Source of the DNA: Amorphophallus konjac
Lineage: Eukaryota; Streptophyta; Magnoliopsida; Alismatales; Araceae
Length of the DNA: 64,000 nucleotides
Reading direction: 5' to 3'
Assembly: GCA_022559845.1 (NCBI GenBank)
Contig: JAHNEJ010000088.1
Span: 62,001 to 126,000, forward strand
Shown here: in pieces, positions 11,180 through 24,100 of the stretch
How the letters are laid out: every line of letters begins with the position of its first letter
Position numbering within the stretch: position 1 is the first letter of the stretch
Made by a program: the position numbers and the translations under genes
The notes under the pieces: generated by a model
What the model was told of the DNA's origin: nothing
Seen by the model: only the letters and a program-made list of their open reading frames with translations
Databases searched by the model: none

Positions 11180-11372
11180 TTAATAGAGTGTTGATAACAA
11201 TTTCACGTAGTATATATATATATATATATGGTGGTAAGACTATTTTTTTAATAGGTTGATCGGTATAGTTGGACCCCATGATTATTAGGTCCGTCCAAAT
11301 GGATGTGCCAAGGGGTCCGTCTGAGCCTCCATTTTAGTGCCCCCCACACCAAAAGATGCCGTCCTATTATTA

Positions 11373-11442
<70 letters not shown>

Positions 11443-12790
11443 ACTCTTTACTCTCTTTTAGTATTGCTTCCATTTTTTTCCCTTGTCATTGCTCAACCGA
11501 TTGGAGTGTGGGATTAATTACTTATCTAACCAGATTCATCGACCCAACTCCAGCCTCTGCCTCGCCCGGTCGTGATCCCCTCCAGCCTCTGCCGTCGGCT
11601 ACTGTGGATCCCCTCCACCGTGAGGTGGTTGGCTGCGACCGCTATCCGACCCTACATCTGGCCTCAACACTCTCTGCTTACGCATCCCCCTCCCCTCCGC
11701 GACTGGCAACCCCCCCCCCCCTTCTGCCGTGGAAAATGGGCGACCCGATAAGACTCCGATTCCAATTCCGACTTTTGGTAATTAACCGAAATCCGAAAGG
11801 AACTCAAAAATGGCAATCCTGATTTTAATGAAATCGGAACTCTGATAATAAAACCCTCAAAACCAACTATGTATATGTATATCTCCTCCTGTTTCTTTCT
11901 GGGGTAGGATTCCAACCACCGGGCAGCGTGCACCCCGTGAAAGGAACAGGGGGACGACTGATGAGGCAGTGACGCGCACTACTTGACGGGGGAACACCCA
12001 GACCCAGTCGCGGTGCCGTCGCTCGAAAGAGAAGGAGCGAGGGAGGAAGAAGGGGCACATCGGTGTCACGGCGTGGCACTCTCCCATTGGGTCTTGGAAC
12101 CCATCTCTCTCTCTCTCTCTAACCCTTCACTCAACCATCAAATCCCACCCAGATAAGAGAAGAGAAAGGAGGGGGGAGGGATAAAAAAAAAAAAAGCAAG
12201 AGAGAAGATAGGAAGAAAAAGATGAGTGAGGACACCACACACAAATAAGTACACGGACAGAGACAGAGGAGGGGAGGGAAGATGCTTCGCTCCCTTTGAT
12301 CCTACACGTTTCGTAGCTCCTCCACCACCTCTTTATCTTTATTTTTATTTCTTTTTCATTTATCGTTTATGCTCCCCACCCCACCCCTCTGTACTACTAC
12401 TACCACCACCCACTGGTGCTTCTTAAGGAGGGCAGCTGGGTGGTCCCCTCTTTTGGCACACACCCACGTGGAAGCCGAGGCATCACCACAATTAACATAA
12501 ACAAATAAACGAAAATACTATCACCATCACCCCCCCCCCAAAAAAAGAGGAAAAATCAGGTAAGGGGAGATTATGTCCAGTGCCCAATGCCGTTATTAGC
12601 ATGACCTATTGGGGGGAGAGAGAGAGAGATTTAAAGGAAGGGGGAAACTAGCTGTTATACTGCCAACCTTCGTCCTAATGATATATATATATATATATAT
12701 AGATAAATGAATAATAAAACTATACAAAAGAAAGATAGATGTTTCCCGTAGTGCGGCAGGAACTGTGCTCTGCATTCTGACACACCCCCG

Positions 12791-12824
<34 letters not shown>

Positions 12825-13100
12825 TAATAAAACTATACAAAAGAAAGATAGATGCTTCCCGTAGTGCGGCAGGAACTGTGCTCTGCATTCTGACACACCC
12901 CCGCACACACGTCCTGCCCAACTCGACCACCGTTGGGTCCACCACCACCACCTAGTAATAATAATAATAATAAAACCCAACAAATAACAAACAAGTTATA
13001 AAGGGAGAAAAGAAAACCCGAAAAAAACGGTGGGAAAATAAAAATCGCTCGATCGGGTGGGATCCGCACACACTTGTGACGTTGTTTACATAGGAAAACG
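11180..13100. other. Intergenic, microsatellites only
   Basis: No gene recognised. It contains a (TA)n run near 11212-11229, (CT)n joined to (CA)n at about 11381-11436, poly-A/poly-C tracts near 12180 and 12530, and (ATA)n near 12957. Open frames here are repeat-encoded. Confidence 0.6.
12705..12908. repeat. Local duplication of about 88 bp, each copy preceded by (AT)n
   Basis: ATGAATAATAAAACTATACA begins at about 12707 and again at 12820. The two copies are identical over about 88 bp except one base (GATGTTTCCC versus GATGCTTCCC), up to CCCCCGCACA. Each is preceded by an (AT)n tract (12678-12700; about 12793-12820), which suggests slippage or unequal exchange at the dinucleotide run. Confidence 0.9.
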
Positions 13101-13129
13101 ACAAAATCTTATTATTAGACGGGATGGAA

Positions 13130-13905
13130 AGGAACCCCTGCTTTATTTGTTCACTAGGAGGGTAAATTTAGATAGACTACCAATCGACCCACTAACAACG
13201 AGTCCAATCTAATTTTAGATCTACAGCGCGTCCATGGGGCGTCCAGCGGCCGCATCCTATTAGGGGGAGGCCCACCGTAGTTCGACATCGGATTCGACAG
13301 CGCAGAAAGGCTATGGCCCAGGCACAATGACCGCCAGAGAATTCTCCGACGATCGACCGTTATCCCTCACGACGTCGGCACTGACTCCGTAATGGGTGAG
13401 CACGCCCCCACGAGCGTCGTAAGACTCACCGGGATAATCGTCCTCCAACGAGAAATCCCCGCCACGATCGCGGGAGACGTTACTCCACTATGTACGTCCT
13501 TCCCTGTTAAGGGATAGGTTACCCACACCGGGACAACCCCCTATAAGAAGGACCTCGACAGAGAAGAGTCCTACGGTGGATCATTCTGTCAAATCGCTAC
13601 ATAATAAAATAGAGCTACTAGCCATGCTACAGAAGGAGAGAAGCGACGACAGTCTACACCCGAAGGAAGGTTCCCTCCTGCACGACCTTATCACCCAGCA
13701 AGCACTCACCGAGTGAGCACTGAGAGTGGTGAGCACTCGTCTGGAGGATCTACACGGCTCCTCGGTCTTCTATTATGATCTCTCTCTTTCTCCTACTCTT
13801 CTCTATCCTACATTAATCCGTTGATGACTTAAGCATCGGAGGGTTATCTCCTGAGATAATATCCAGGACTCTTTCTCACGTCCCTTATCTTCTGGTGTTT
13901 ACAGA
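13130..13905 (+). mobile_element. Degenerate LTR of a Ty3/gypsy-type retrotransposon (probable)
   Basis: The order of signals is LTR-like: GC-rich U3, a TATA-like CCCCTATAAGAAGGACC near 13540, then (CT)-rich sequence and GACTTAAGCATCGGAGGG near 13828, an arrangement I associate with plant gypsy LTRs. No primer-binding site or pol coding sequence was found next to it, and neither end nor target duplication could be fixed, so a solo or truncated LTR is most likely. Confidence 0.4.
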
Positions 13906-14272
13906 CTTCCACGGATGCGGGATGATTTTTCCATTCAATAAATAGAGAACATGATACGTGACATAAAAATTAGATTTATGCCTCTATAGTTTATTATCTT
14001 GACGGGACATTAAAAGTAAAACCTACTATTGATTGCATGCATCGTCATCGCGTACACATCTATCTTGTGTGTGTGTGTGTGTGTGTGTGTCCCGGCCGGG
14101 TGCCTGCCCCACCCCCATCCCGATCCGATTGGTGGAAATAGAGAGGGGGTGACGGGGGTACACACACATCACTACTTTAAACTAATTATAAGCAAGCGGT
14201 CATTTATTTATAAGTAAGTCGAGTAGTATCAAATTATTTCGTGAACAACAAACCCCTTTGGGGGCGGGCGCT

Positions 14273-14278
14273 TATATA
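14273..14278 (+). promoter_or_regulatory. TATA box of the FLZ gene (candidate)
   Basis: TATATA within GCGCTTATATACTCTCC, about 495 bp before the chosen start codon. It would put the transcript start near 14300-14310 and leave a 5' UTR rich in (CT), (GA) and (TG) repeats. Confidence 0.5.
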
Positions 14279-14768
14279 CTCTCCCCAACCCCAACCATCA
14301 GCGTCCGTGGCGGATTGTTTTTGTTTTGGGGGGAGGGGGTGTGTCTGTAAAACTCAGGTTCCATGATGAGATGATGGTATGAGAGGGGGCACAGCTCAGG
14401 CTGCTCTTATTTTATACACGTACAGGGGGGAGCTCCTGACCTCTCGCTTCCCCCTCCACCTTCCGAAGGTAGGGGGGAAACACAAGAACCGCCACACCCA
14501 CCACCACCACCGCCACCATCTACTCTCTCTCTCTCTAAAAAATCCATCATCCGCAAGTGGGTGGCGTGGACTCGTGAGTGAAGCAGAAATCTTGGGAGAG
14601 CAAAGAAGGAACCACCTGTTAAGGAAGGAGGAAGAGGAAATTCTAGAGAGAGAGAGTGTGTGTGTGTGTGTGTGCGCGCGTGCGAGAGAGAGAGTTGGCG
14701 GGGGGCGGGGGGAGGCGGAATCGCAAGAGAAGGCGCATCACTGTCCGGGGCGGCGGCCGGAGACGGAG

Positions 14769-15442
14769 ATGACCTGCGAATGCCAGGGGAGGAGGTCGCC
14801 GCCGGCGGGGCCGGGGACGGGGCGCCCGGCCAGCAGGCTCTCCCTCCTTGTGGGCCTCGCCGAGTCCTTCTCGTCCACCCTGGCTGCCCCCGCCGCCGAG
14901 GGCTCCTCCTCCCGCTCACCCACCGCCAGGTCCCCCAGGAGCTTCGACTATGAAGGGGCCGTCGGCCTCGGGATCGTTGCCACCGCCAGGTCCCCCAGGA
15001 GCTTCGACTATGAAGGGGCCGTCGGCCTCGGGATCGTTGCCGCCATGAACGGCCGCACGCCCCATCCCCAGACTGGGGGAACGGCGATCTCAAGGACGCC
15101 CAGGACGACCGTGGCCCCGCGCCGGTCGCAGCCGATCCCGATCGTCTCCGCCCGCCCGGATGCTTTTGGTGTAAGGAGGAAGGACAGGAGGCTGGACGAG
15201 GAGGAGGAGATGGAGATGTCGGAGAGCTACACCTGCGTGATCTCCCATGTCGGCGGCGGCGCCGTGAGCAAGAGGGTCTACTTCGACGACGGCGCCGGCG
15301 ATCCCTCGGGCTGCTGCCCCGAGGTGTTCTTCGATTCGCCGCCGCGGCCAGCGCTCCTCCCCGCCGCTGGTGACTTCCTCAGCCGCTGCTTCCGCTGCAG
15401 CAAGGACCTCCATGACGTCGACATCTTCATGTACAGGTGGAA

Positions 15443-15477
<35 letters not shown>

Positions 15478-15770
15478 CGCCATGGTTGCTTTCTTTTTTC
15501 TCTCCCTTATACTTTCTTGTTCCTTTAATTTCATACTGTTTGATTATGTTGCTTCTTCTTAATATGAGATTTACTCCCCAAAATTGCATCTTCCTGGTGT
15601 CTGTTCACCATGTAGATCTGCCTGAAAATGGATGCTTTTCATACATGGTAATCGATTTTTCATCGTGCATTGATCAGACCACACATAACTCTTTCATGCA
15701 TGTAATCAGCATGCATGGTGTGGGTCTTGGTTCTTTTGCCCTCCTCCCTTTCCCCAAATTACATGGGATT

Positions 15771-15817
<47 letters not shown>

Positions 15818-17300
15818 CCTCCTGTGAATATATGTGATGGTAGTACCCATGTCAATATTAAATGTCAACCATGACTCTCTCTCTCCCCAACACCCCAGAG
15901 CCTCTACTATAATCAACAGATGGATGCTGATATCCTGATGCATTAATCTCCTGTCCTTTCTTAGCATGTAAGATATCTTTTACTCCACTCTCTTGGTTTC
16001 CCTTTGTTTTTTTCCTAACTAATGGTATTGGTCTGTCCTCACTCTAGGATTCTCTATAATTAATCCTGTGTTTTATGAGGAGCTGCTTCTTCCCTGGGGG
16101 GTCACAGATGGGGGAGGTTGTGGTCCACTGTGGCTTTGGCCTCATCCTTTTTTTTGCCAAAGCTTTGACATGGAGAGAAGGGGGTGGGGGGTGAGGGGAC
16201 TTGATCAGGATGATGAGACCCCAAGCAAGCCCATGCCTGCAAGTAGCCTAGCATGGACCACTTGGAACAGTGGGGACTACACGTTTTGATACGTTGCTCT
16301 CTGTTTCCTACCGTAGTTTGCTTGCACGAGTAGGAGGAGCTAGCAGGACCAGATGGGGGGAGCCACGGATATCGGTTTGCTTTCTCAAGGATTTGCTTTC
16401 CTCTGTTCCTGATACACGTTGCTGTTGTACAGGTGGTGGGTGGATCCAATGTTCCCAGACAGATCTATAATTTATGTTTCATGGGTTGTTTGTTTCGACG
16501 TAAAATGCCGTAAAATACTGTGATATATAATGATATATTTGTACGACTCATGAAAAACGATATTTTACAGTATTTTGTGGTGGTAATCTCACGTCAGCCC
16601 CCCATCAATCAACCAGACATCTATGCCAGTCAGATAGCACAATCAGGGTAGTTTGTTTGTGCACCACAGATTTAAGCATCCATCTTGTTCTTCTTGATGC
16701 ATGCGGGATCTGGACCACTCTTTGGCTTGTAAATCTGATGGGATGTTGTGGTGAAATCAAGAGAGAGAGGAGAGAGAGAAGGAACTGCTGCTGTTAACAC
16801 TTGCAATTACTCGCACTGACCTGGTCATTCCGTGGTCCCCTGGCATCAAAGGATTAGGTAATCCTTCCTGTTTGAGACCGTGCCGGATCCGTAATCCGGT
16901 CAGAATCAATGGTCAAGCATCGGACAGGGTTAAGCAATAATGGGTCAGACTGTAAGACCACAAGAATTATATATGATGGTTGGAAACTTCCAGATCCCTT
17001 TAGATAGGAACAGTTGTAAAAATGATAATTTCATCTCCAAACTTGATTCCATCTTCTCTGTTGACCAGTGGGTTTGATCTGCGGGTTTGGTAAGTGTGTG
17101 TTTTTCGTTCATGTTGCTACAAGATTGCCCTTGGGCCAGTACCGTCCCCCCCTCTCTCTCTCTCATCTCCCATCTATGTTTGGATGCTGCTGCTGCTGCT
17201 GCTGCTGCTTTGGATGTGTCATTCAATGTTTTTCTCATCTTGGAGCGGTGCATTTGGAACGATGTGCCGTTTTCCACATGTTTTGAGTGTGAACTAACGG

Positions 17301-17336
<36 letters not shown>

Positions 17337-17545
17337 CTCTCTCTATCTTATATCCATCTCCGTTTTGTGTTCTTCTCCATGGCAGGGGTGACAAAGCTTT
17401 CTGCAGCGCAGAGTGCAGATGCCAGCAAATAATTAGCGACGAACAACGGGGAAACTGGCTGCCCGATGGACTGAAAACCTTCGACTGCTCGGTCTCTCCT
17501 TGCTCAGCCCCATTGCTATTTGCAGCTGGTGTTGCCGCGGCGTAG
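14769..17545 (+). CDS. FCS-like zinc finger (FLZ, DUF581) protein
   Basis: Two coding exons, join(14769..15436, 17386..17545), give 275 codons. The donor CAG|GTGGAA and acceptor GGCAG|GGGTGA restore the diagnostic FLZ block: DFLSRCFRCSKDLHDVDIFMY from exon 1 joined to RGDKAFCSAECRCQQ from exon 2 (residues about 202-243). The zinc ligands are CFRC and CSAEC, with the FCS signature in AFCS. FLZ proteins are plant-specific adaptors that bind SnRK1 kinase subunits and take part in sugar, ABA and stress signalling. The N-terminal half has the family's short conserved block (SPRSFDYEGAVGLGIV), here present twice through an exact 60-bp duplication. The ATG at 14769 was chosen because the protein from MTCECQ onwards is of family type. 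An in-frame ATG at 14379 would add 130 residues encoded largely by microsatellite sequence and is probably untranslated leader. The 1.95-kb intron holds (CT)n and (TA)n repeats. Confidence 0.88.
14921..15040 (+). repeat. Exact 60-bp tandem duplication in the FLZ coding region
   Basis: 14921-14980 and 14981-15040 are identical at all 60 positions. The duplication is in frame and repeats 20 residues that include the conserved LGIVA motif. Confidence 0.97.
15437..17385 (+). other. FLZ intron
   Basis: 1949-bp GT-AG intron between the two halves of the zinc finger. It contains (CT)n at 15447-15475, (TA)n at about 15774-15814, (CTG)n at about 17187-17207 and (CT)n at about 17304-17332. No other gene recognised inside. 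Confidence 0.8.
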
Positions 17546-20500
17546 CCCCCTGCCCACAATCCTGGGCAAACTTTGATCTCTTCCGCGCAAGGAGAGGAAA
17601 ACAAACATACTCGCACAGAACACCCCCCCCCCACCTTCCACCGGCCAAAAAAAAAGGGAAAAAAAGGAATACCCCCAAAAAAACGAAGAAAAGAGTACAC
17701 CTACGATACGAATAAACGGCAATCTCCGGCAGTAAATCATTTTGTAAGGATTACTTAAGAGAGAGAGAGAGAGAGTAAAAGAGGAGAGGAGTCGTGTTCG
17801 CGGTTCTCATGTCGCTAAAGGGAGATCGAAGGAGAGAACATGAAGAAGAGCTTAGCTTGTATTTATTGTAACGTGGGTGTGGTCGGTGTAGTCGTAGAGG
17901 AGAGAGGATTCCAAGGTCCAGGCGAAGTCTTTGTTTGGTTTTTACATACATAAATAAAATATATGTCGTCCATGCTTTGCGGGTGCTGTCACCCTCCTTG
18001 TTTCTTATTATTAGTGAGCATACACATCAAATAATCTCATCTGCATCAGAAGTCTGCTCTCTCCCCAATTCCTCTGCCTCCGCTCGTTAATAATAAGCAA
18101 ATGAGAAGCGAATCTGAGTGATCGAGTCTCTGGTTACCTTCATGGACCGTTCAATTGAGTCTGGATGGATTCCCCGTAGCCTTTGCGGATTCACACAAGG
18201 CTCGAGAGAAAAAGAAAAACAAAACACTCACTCCCCCCCCCCCCACCACGAAAAAAGAAAAAACCGAGCTTGGGTTTGAGCTGGAGAGAGATTCGTGTTC
18301 TAAGTTCTAACCTCCGATGGTACAAATAGGTAGCTTGCATGAAGTACTATTTTAATTTTTTTTTAAAAAGAAATAGTGAGACTCCTTTCAGTTCAACGTG
18401 GGCTCACAAATGACTCAAAAAGTCTAATTGATCTCATGGTCATACTAGGGAGCTGGAGCTCGGGCCGGCAGGTGCGAATTTCCTCATTTAAACTCACTAA
18501 AAATCTGTATTTTGCACGTCTGTGTTCGGACTTACCATTTATAGAATTCCCCCGAGACCGGTAAAATCCAATATAGATATTCGGATGTATAATATAATAT
18601 GTATGTCTGACGAGTCAAACATACATGGTTTGGCTCAACTCATGTTTGGTCAAATGAGTTTAAGTCGACCACTGAACCATAACCCAAGCAGCTTGTTGCT
18701 AATATAAGTCTGCTCTTTTTTTTGAGTACTGGAGAGACCGGCGAATAGGGCAATTATGTAAAACCCTATATTTATGGAGACAAACCTTCAAAGTCATCGG
18801 TATGACGTGAGCACCATCCGTCTTCTTAGGATGAAGGCTGGTCCTCTCGGGGATCTGACCAGGGGGCATTCGGACTCAGACAAATCACCGGCTAATAATA
18901 AAGCACTCTCACTCTGTTTACGGAGCTGGAAAAAAGGTTGTGACGAGGATGAGAAAGTTTGTTGGGTACAAAACACGTCCACACCCTTCAAACAAGTAGA
19001 AAGAAAGGCCGTAAATTTTTTTTTAAGTAAAAAAAAAATAAAAGAATAATGCACTTGCAACGCCTTTGGGCACACAACCTTGGTCTCTCTGTAAGCTCAG
19101 AAGTATAATTCCCCGGATCAGCAAGCTAAGGTGAAAAACTTAATCAACCTTGGTCCTCAAGGGCTCCCTCACCACCACGGCTAGCACAGCCCCCACCCAC
19201 TCCTCCTCGTCTTCTCACCCCCCCCCCCTCACCCTCCCGACCCCCTTCTCCCGTCCGGCGAGCTTACAGCCCCCCCAACCCTCCCGGCCTCCCTCTTAGG
19301 GAGGCCTCCCCCCCCCCCCCCCCACACTTCAGGCCCCCTCTCACGCAGGCCTCTTCAGTCTTCCCCGCCCCCTCCAGCAGGGTCACAGCCCCACCCCCCA
19401 ACCCTCCCCCCTCTCCGGCGAGCTAGATGTCTCCCTTGTCCCACCCTCCCGGGCCCACTACCGCAGGAACCGTCTCCCCCCAAACCCACCCCCCCTCCCC
19501 CTGTATTCCTCCAACTGCAATTAAAAGTTGAGGTTTGAACCTTGGTGATCTGAGTATCTATAGGAGGACATTAATCAATTAAGCCACTCGTTGAGTACTA
19601 CAAACATGGCAGATGATTGCATGATGAGGCACATGTTCTTTTGACAACCATCAACAGAAACGGAACAAATGAACGCGAACCATTCTGGGTGTCCTTAGTT
19701 CCCTAAAAATAAGTCACTTGTGTTGACGGTGAATTCACGAAGGTGACTTATGCATAAGTCAACTCACATTGTGATATTTTGATTCCTAACAACTCATCTT
19801 CAAGAAGTCAATTTATTTACTAGTTCTGTGCAACTGGCTTTCAGTTAGAAATAGGTACTAACTTTTTAAAACTTTCAAAGAACCAAACGACCAGAGGTAG
19901 GATGAGAGTAAATGTGTTAGTAACTCACTTTAGATCTCCCCTTCAAGCAACCAAAGAGACCCTCAGTGATAGAACCCGCCCAGCAACATTGCCCGCATGA
20001 ACTCGTATCCTTTGCTCACCGAAAACCAAAATATCCTCTCACCTCAAGACCGTACCAAGCCAAGTCGACTGACCCATACTATTCCTAGAAAACCCCAAGT
20101 CGACAAATCACCAATACGGTACGAGTCGCCGTGGTGGAGGTGACGCCAAGGGTGGAGGGGGAAGCCACGGCAAAGGCGACGAATGAGGGGAGGGAGGAGG
20201 GGGGTGGGGGCGAGGAGGTCGTAATGGGGGAGAGAGGAGGCCGGGAAAGGGAGAGGCCAGAAGAGAGGGCGGCCCGACCGGGGGTGGGGGGGGTCAGACC
20301 CAAAAAAAAAAAAAACTACAAATGCCAAATCAGGCTAGCACAATACCGTACCATGCCATCAAGAAACCAAGTCGGCCCAACCCGCAATACACCTGGCATA
20401 CGTCAGAATCACTGTCGCTACATAAATCATCCGAGCAAGTTAAGCTGCCACAACACTCGGCACTTAGTTTGGTAAAAACCTTCTAATTAGAAACGCTTCC

Positions 20501-21168
20501 AGAACTCCGCACGTATCAGTGAGCTATTTTTCGAGAACACTAGACATTGGAGTCATTTGCGTGATTTTCAACGTAAAACGCTTTGAACCAAATGTTCAAT
20601 AAAATAAAAGTAGCAAAGGGGCCACGAAAGAAGAATCTATTAGTCACTGTCTACAATTATTTAAAATATGTTACTGATATTGAAAGTAGAAAGAGAAAAG
20701 TGTCTTCCAAATAAAAATCAATCGAATTCAAGTAAACATGCCAAGGGACTCGACAACGACTTCAGACAATTAGAAGATGGATGAGGAGAAGCTGACAGGA
20801 GAATAAGCTGCTTTGCTCAATATTGCACTACTACTTTGTGCCAATTCACCCGCTAATGAAACTTGGGCAAACTTACAACAGATCACCAGAAAACTATAAA
20901 GCTTACATAAAAGTTATCCAAACTAAGGCCACCGAGTAGAACCACCAAAACATCTCCCCGCAAAATATGAAGATGCGAAATTTGAATCTCACTACAACTT
21001 GGGTAAGAATGAGGAAAATGCAAAAGAAAGAACAAACCCAAAGTTATAACATCGGTACTAGTGCCCTATCATCGCTGTTATACAAACAAGCAGAGAACAC
21101 GAGAATGAGGTGAACAAAGAAAACAAAGCGAAAAGAAGATCGTCGGCAAACACATCCCATCCTGCATC
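17546..21168. other. Intergenic between convergent FLZ and UBP1 genes
   Basis: The first few hundred bases are probably FLZ 3' UTR and the last few hundred (about 20750-21168) UBP1 3' UTR; neither poly(A) site could be fixed. In between are a C-rich low-complexity tract (19150-19510) and a purine-rich, G-run-containing tract (20125-20300) with quadruplex potential. The frame at 18774-19049 has no recognisable domain. Confidence 0.5.
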
Positions 21169-24100
21169 TCAATGGTAATAGTTAATGGGATATGCATCAT
21201 ACAAACCTTGGGACCCCGCAGAACTGAGCCCAGCGGAGGCCTGGGCAGCTAGTCCCTGACCAGTGGCTGCCTGAGCCAAGGCAAGCTGGCGCTGATATGC
21301 CAGCAACTCGGCTGCCGTATAGCCCCGAGGGTTCAGTGCAGGTGTTGGCAGCAGCTGGAATTGGGGGCCTGGAGGCGGTAGGGGATTTGACACGGTTCCA
21401 GCAGGGGTTGGCTTCGTGCCCCAAGAGCACTGAGAAAAGAAAAGGTACATGTACAGAATGAGATTAGACTAAATCCGGGTAAAATCAGAACTACAATTAG
21501 AACTGATTATGATCAACAGAATGAAATGAAAAAGATACGAGCTCACTTTCATTGACTTCCCACAAACAAGCATCCCATTAGCCATTTGGATGGCCAAAGC
21601 AGCTTCCTCGTGTGTGCGATATCTCACGAACCCAAAACCCTTCTCTCTCTGTATACGGACTTCTTCAATAACACCTGCTCCTAGATTGTGGAATTGCCGA
21701 TGAAGTTCAGCTTGTGTGATCTATGAAAAATCCATGGAAAGGAAACAAGGTAACTGGATCCCTGTGTCTGGGAAAGCAAACATAATCAAATAAGATATTG
21801 AACTGGTAGTCTGGCAACAGGGACTACCTCGTGAGCCAAATTCCCCACATACACAGTCGTGTATGCTGGATTATTCTCAGGAGCCTCATTTGAAGTTTCC
21901 TGTCCTCCATCTGCAAAAGGAAGCTGGAAGAATCTCAAAACAACCCAATACCATTGTAGCTGGAGGGAAAAGATCCAAAACAGAAAAAATCATACTCATT
22001 CTTTTTTTTTCGGTAGGTCAAAAAAAAATTCATACTCATTCTTATGTTAAAATTAAAGTCCTTGCATGTCAAAAGGTAATTGTGATGATGATGTCAGGCA
22101 AATTCTGATCCCTCAGCGTGTCCATGATCGCATCCATATGAATGCATTATCGAGCAAGGTTTGACGGATCGTCCTGTACCACTGCGCAGCGGCCGGGACG
22201 CATCATGCCAGAGTGAAACTGGCATGCCGGTATGCATGCGGTCGGTTGGCGGATCGCACAGATCGGTGTGTGCCGTGCAATCCAGTACGGCATGAGCCCG
22301 ATTCGTGCGATCTGCTTCAAAAGAGAGGGCGAGGATGGTCGTGAGGGGTGCGGGTGAGGGTCGGCTGGGCAAGCTCCAGTCCGACCGCCGCGAGGCGACA
22401 AGGCGGCGATCCAACGCGGTGACCTCTGGCGAGGATGACGCGAGTCCGATGCGGAGATGTCCAGCAAACTCATCAACGGCAGGTGAGTTTTTTTTTCTTC
22501 TTCTCAATGAGAAGATAGAGTGATAGAGAAGAGAAGGGGTAGATGCCGCAGATCGGAGCTGGATCCGGCCAGTGGACGGCAGACCGACACAGAACCTGCA
22601 CAAGGGACGGCCAATCCGGTCTCATCACCGCCGAATCCAGCCGGCGGAGGTCGGATGGGCCGCTTCTATACGCAGATCCGGCAACGCTCCGCCATTGGCA
22701 GGCCGGATCCCACCGGATCTGCACAAAGAAACAGCCGATCGATCCGGCTTCCTCACCGCCGGATCCGGACGGCAGAGGCCGGTTCACCAGCTTCTCTACG
22801 TAGATATGGCGACACTTTGTCCGACAGGAGGAGGCCGGTTCGGCCGCTTCCCTACACAGATCGGGGGGCCGACAGCAGAGCCCCAACAGATCTTCATGCG
22901 GCCCTCCTCGCTGCCAAATCCAGCTAGCGAATGGCGGATCATCCTTGCATCGGCACAGAGGCCCAGTCGATCGGTCCTCGCCATCGAATGACAAATCGGC
23001 CAACGGATTTAGCTTAGTTACAAAATTTGACTGATGGATCGTACCTACCCAGAGTTGTAGCCGGCACGAATCCGATCGTCAAAGAAGTTGATCTGCGGGC
23101 ATGGATCCACCAGATGTGCCCCCGTCTTGTCGGTCCGGATGTGCCCCCGACATTATAGCCGTAGGCTGGCAATGGCCACATCTTGAAATTGACACATTTA
23201 ATTTTACTCATTTTTATTTTATTTAATATAATGTATAATTTATTGAAATCTGCCGTTTTAGCCCACAGATTTGACTTAGTTGCAAAATTTGTCCATTCTG
23301 ACTTGTTGATTCATGCTTACAACATTTCATGAATTCAAGGTGCTTTGGTCCGATTAGAAGACGAGTGACAATGTTGATTCTTCTCACGGTATTTTGATGT
23401 TCATTATTTATTTATTTTTGACATATATGATCGATCCATGAATTTATGTTGCACATTATGTAATACATCGGACATGGTTATCATTCTCCTTTTGAACATT
23501 CTAGTGTTTATGTTGGATATTGGGTAATAGATGCTTTCCATAGTGTGGTCAGTGCCATTTGATGGCAGCGTGGAGTTATTTGGAGGACAACCGACATTGA
23601 TGGCGTCGCAACTATTGCCACGAAGAACACAGAGATAGAGGTGTCTTCCAATTGAAAAAGTATTTGGTAGGAGGGCCAGGAGTTGGATACTCAGAGGTTG
23701 TCAGTTATACATGTGTCCAGAGATGTGAAAGTTGCAATGACAAGACACCTCTGAGAGAAGAGGTTGAGACAACGTACAAGTAGAAGCAAAAAAGCGTAAC
23801 ATTGAGATCCTCTCTGAAAGACAAAATGGCAATGGCGAGAAAGATTGCAAGTGGTCAGACAACGATGATGAGTGGCCGCGAGCTCGAGCCTAGTGTGCAT
23901 GTTACAATGCACGATCCATACGAGAGAAGTCCGAAAGCCAATAGGCCAGAACAGAGTAGAGACATATGCAGTAGAGGAGAAAGCAGCACAAATGCGTCAG
24001 AATGCAGATGTTGGAGCATCAGGGATTGGTACTTCATCTCCTGCTTGACAGTCGGGGGGGGGGGGGGGGGGGCGCATCAGAAACTTCTTCAGTGGCGAGT

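Noticed and set aside
13700..13745. Possible CRISPR-like or tandem GTGAGCACT repeats
   Set aside because: Only a few short imperfect words in an LTR-like region; a plant genome and no array spacing.
14407..15093. 228-codon minus-strand frame over the FLZ exon
   Set aside because: Antisense shadow of GC-rich FLZ coding sequence and repeats.
16945..17700. 251-codon minus-strand frame
   Set aside because: Antisense to FLZ exon 2 and its intron; the sense strand has the conserved zinc finger and splice sites.
22094..23003. Several overlapping 100-176-codon frames on both strands
   Set aside because: Frames are open in multiple phases because the GC-rich repeat lacks stop codons; none shows a domain.
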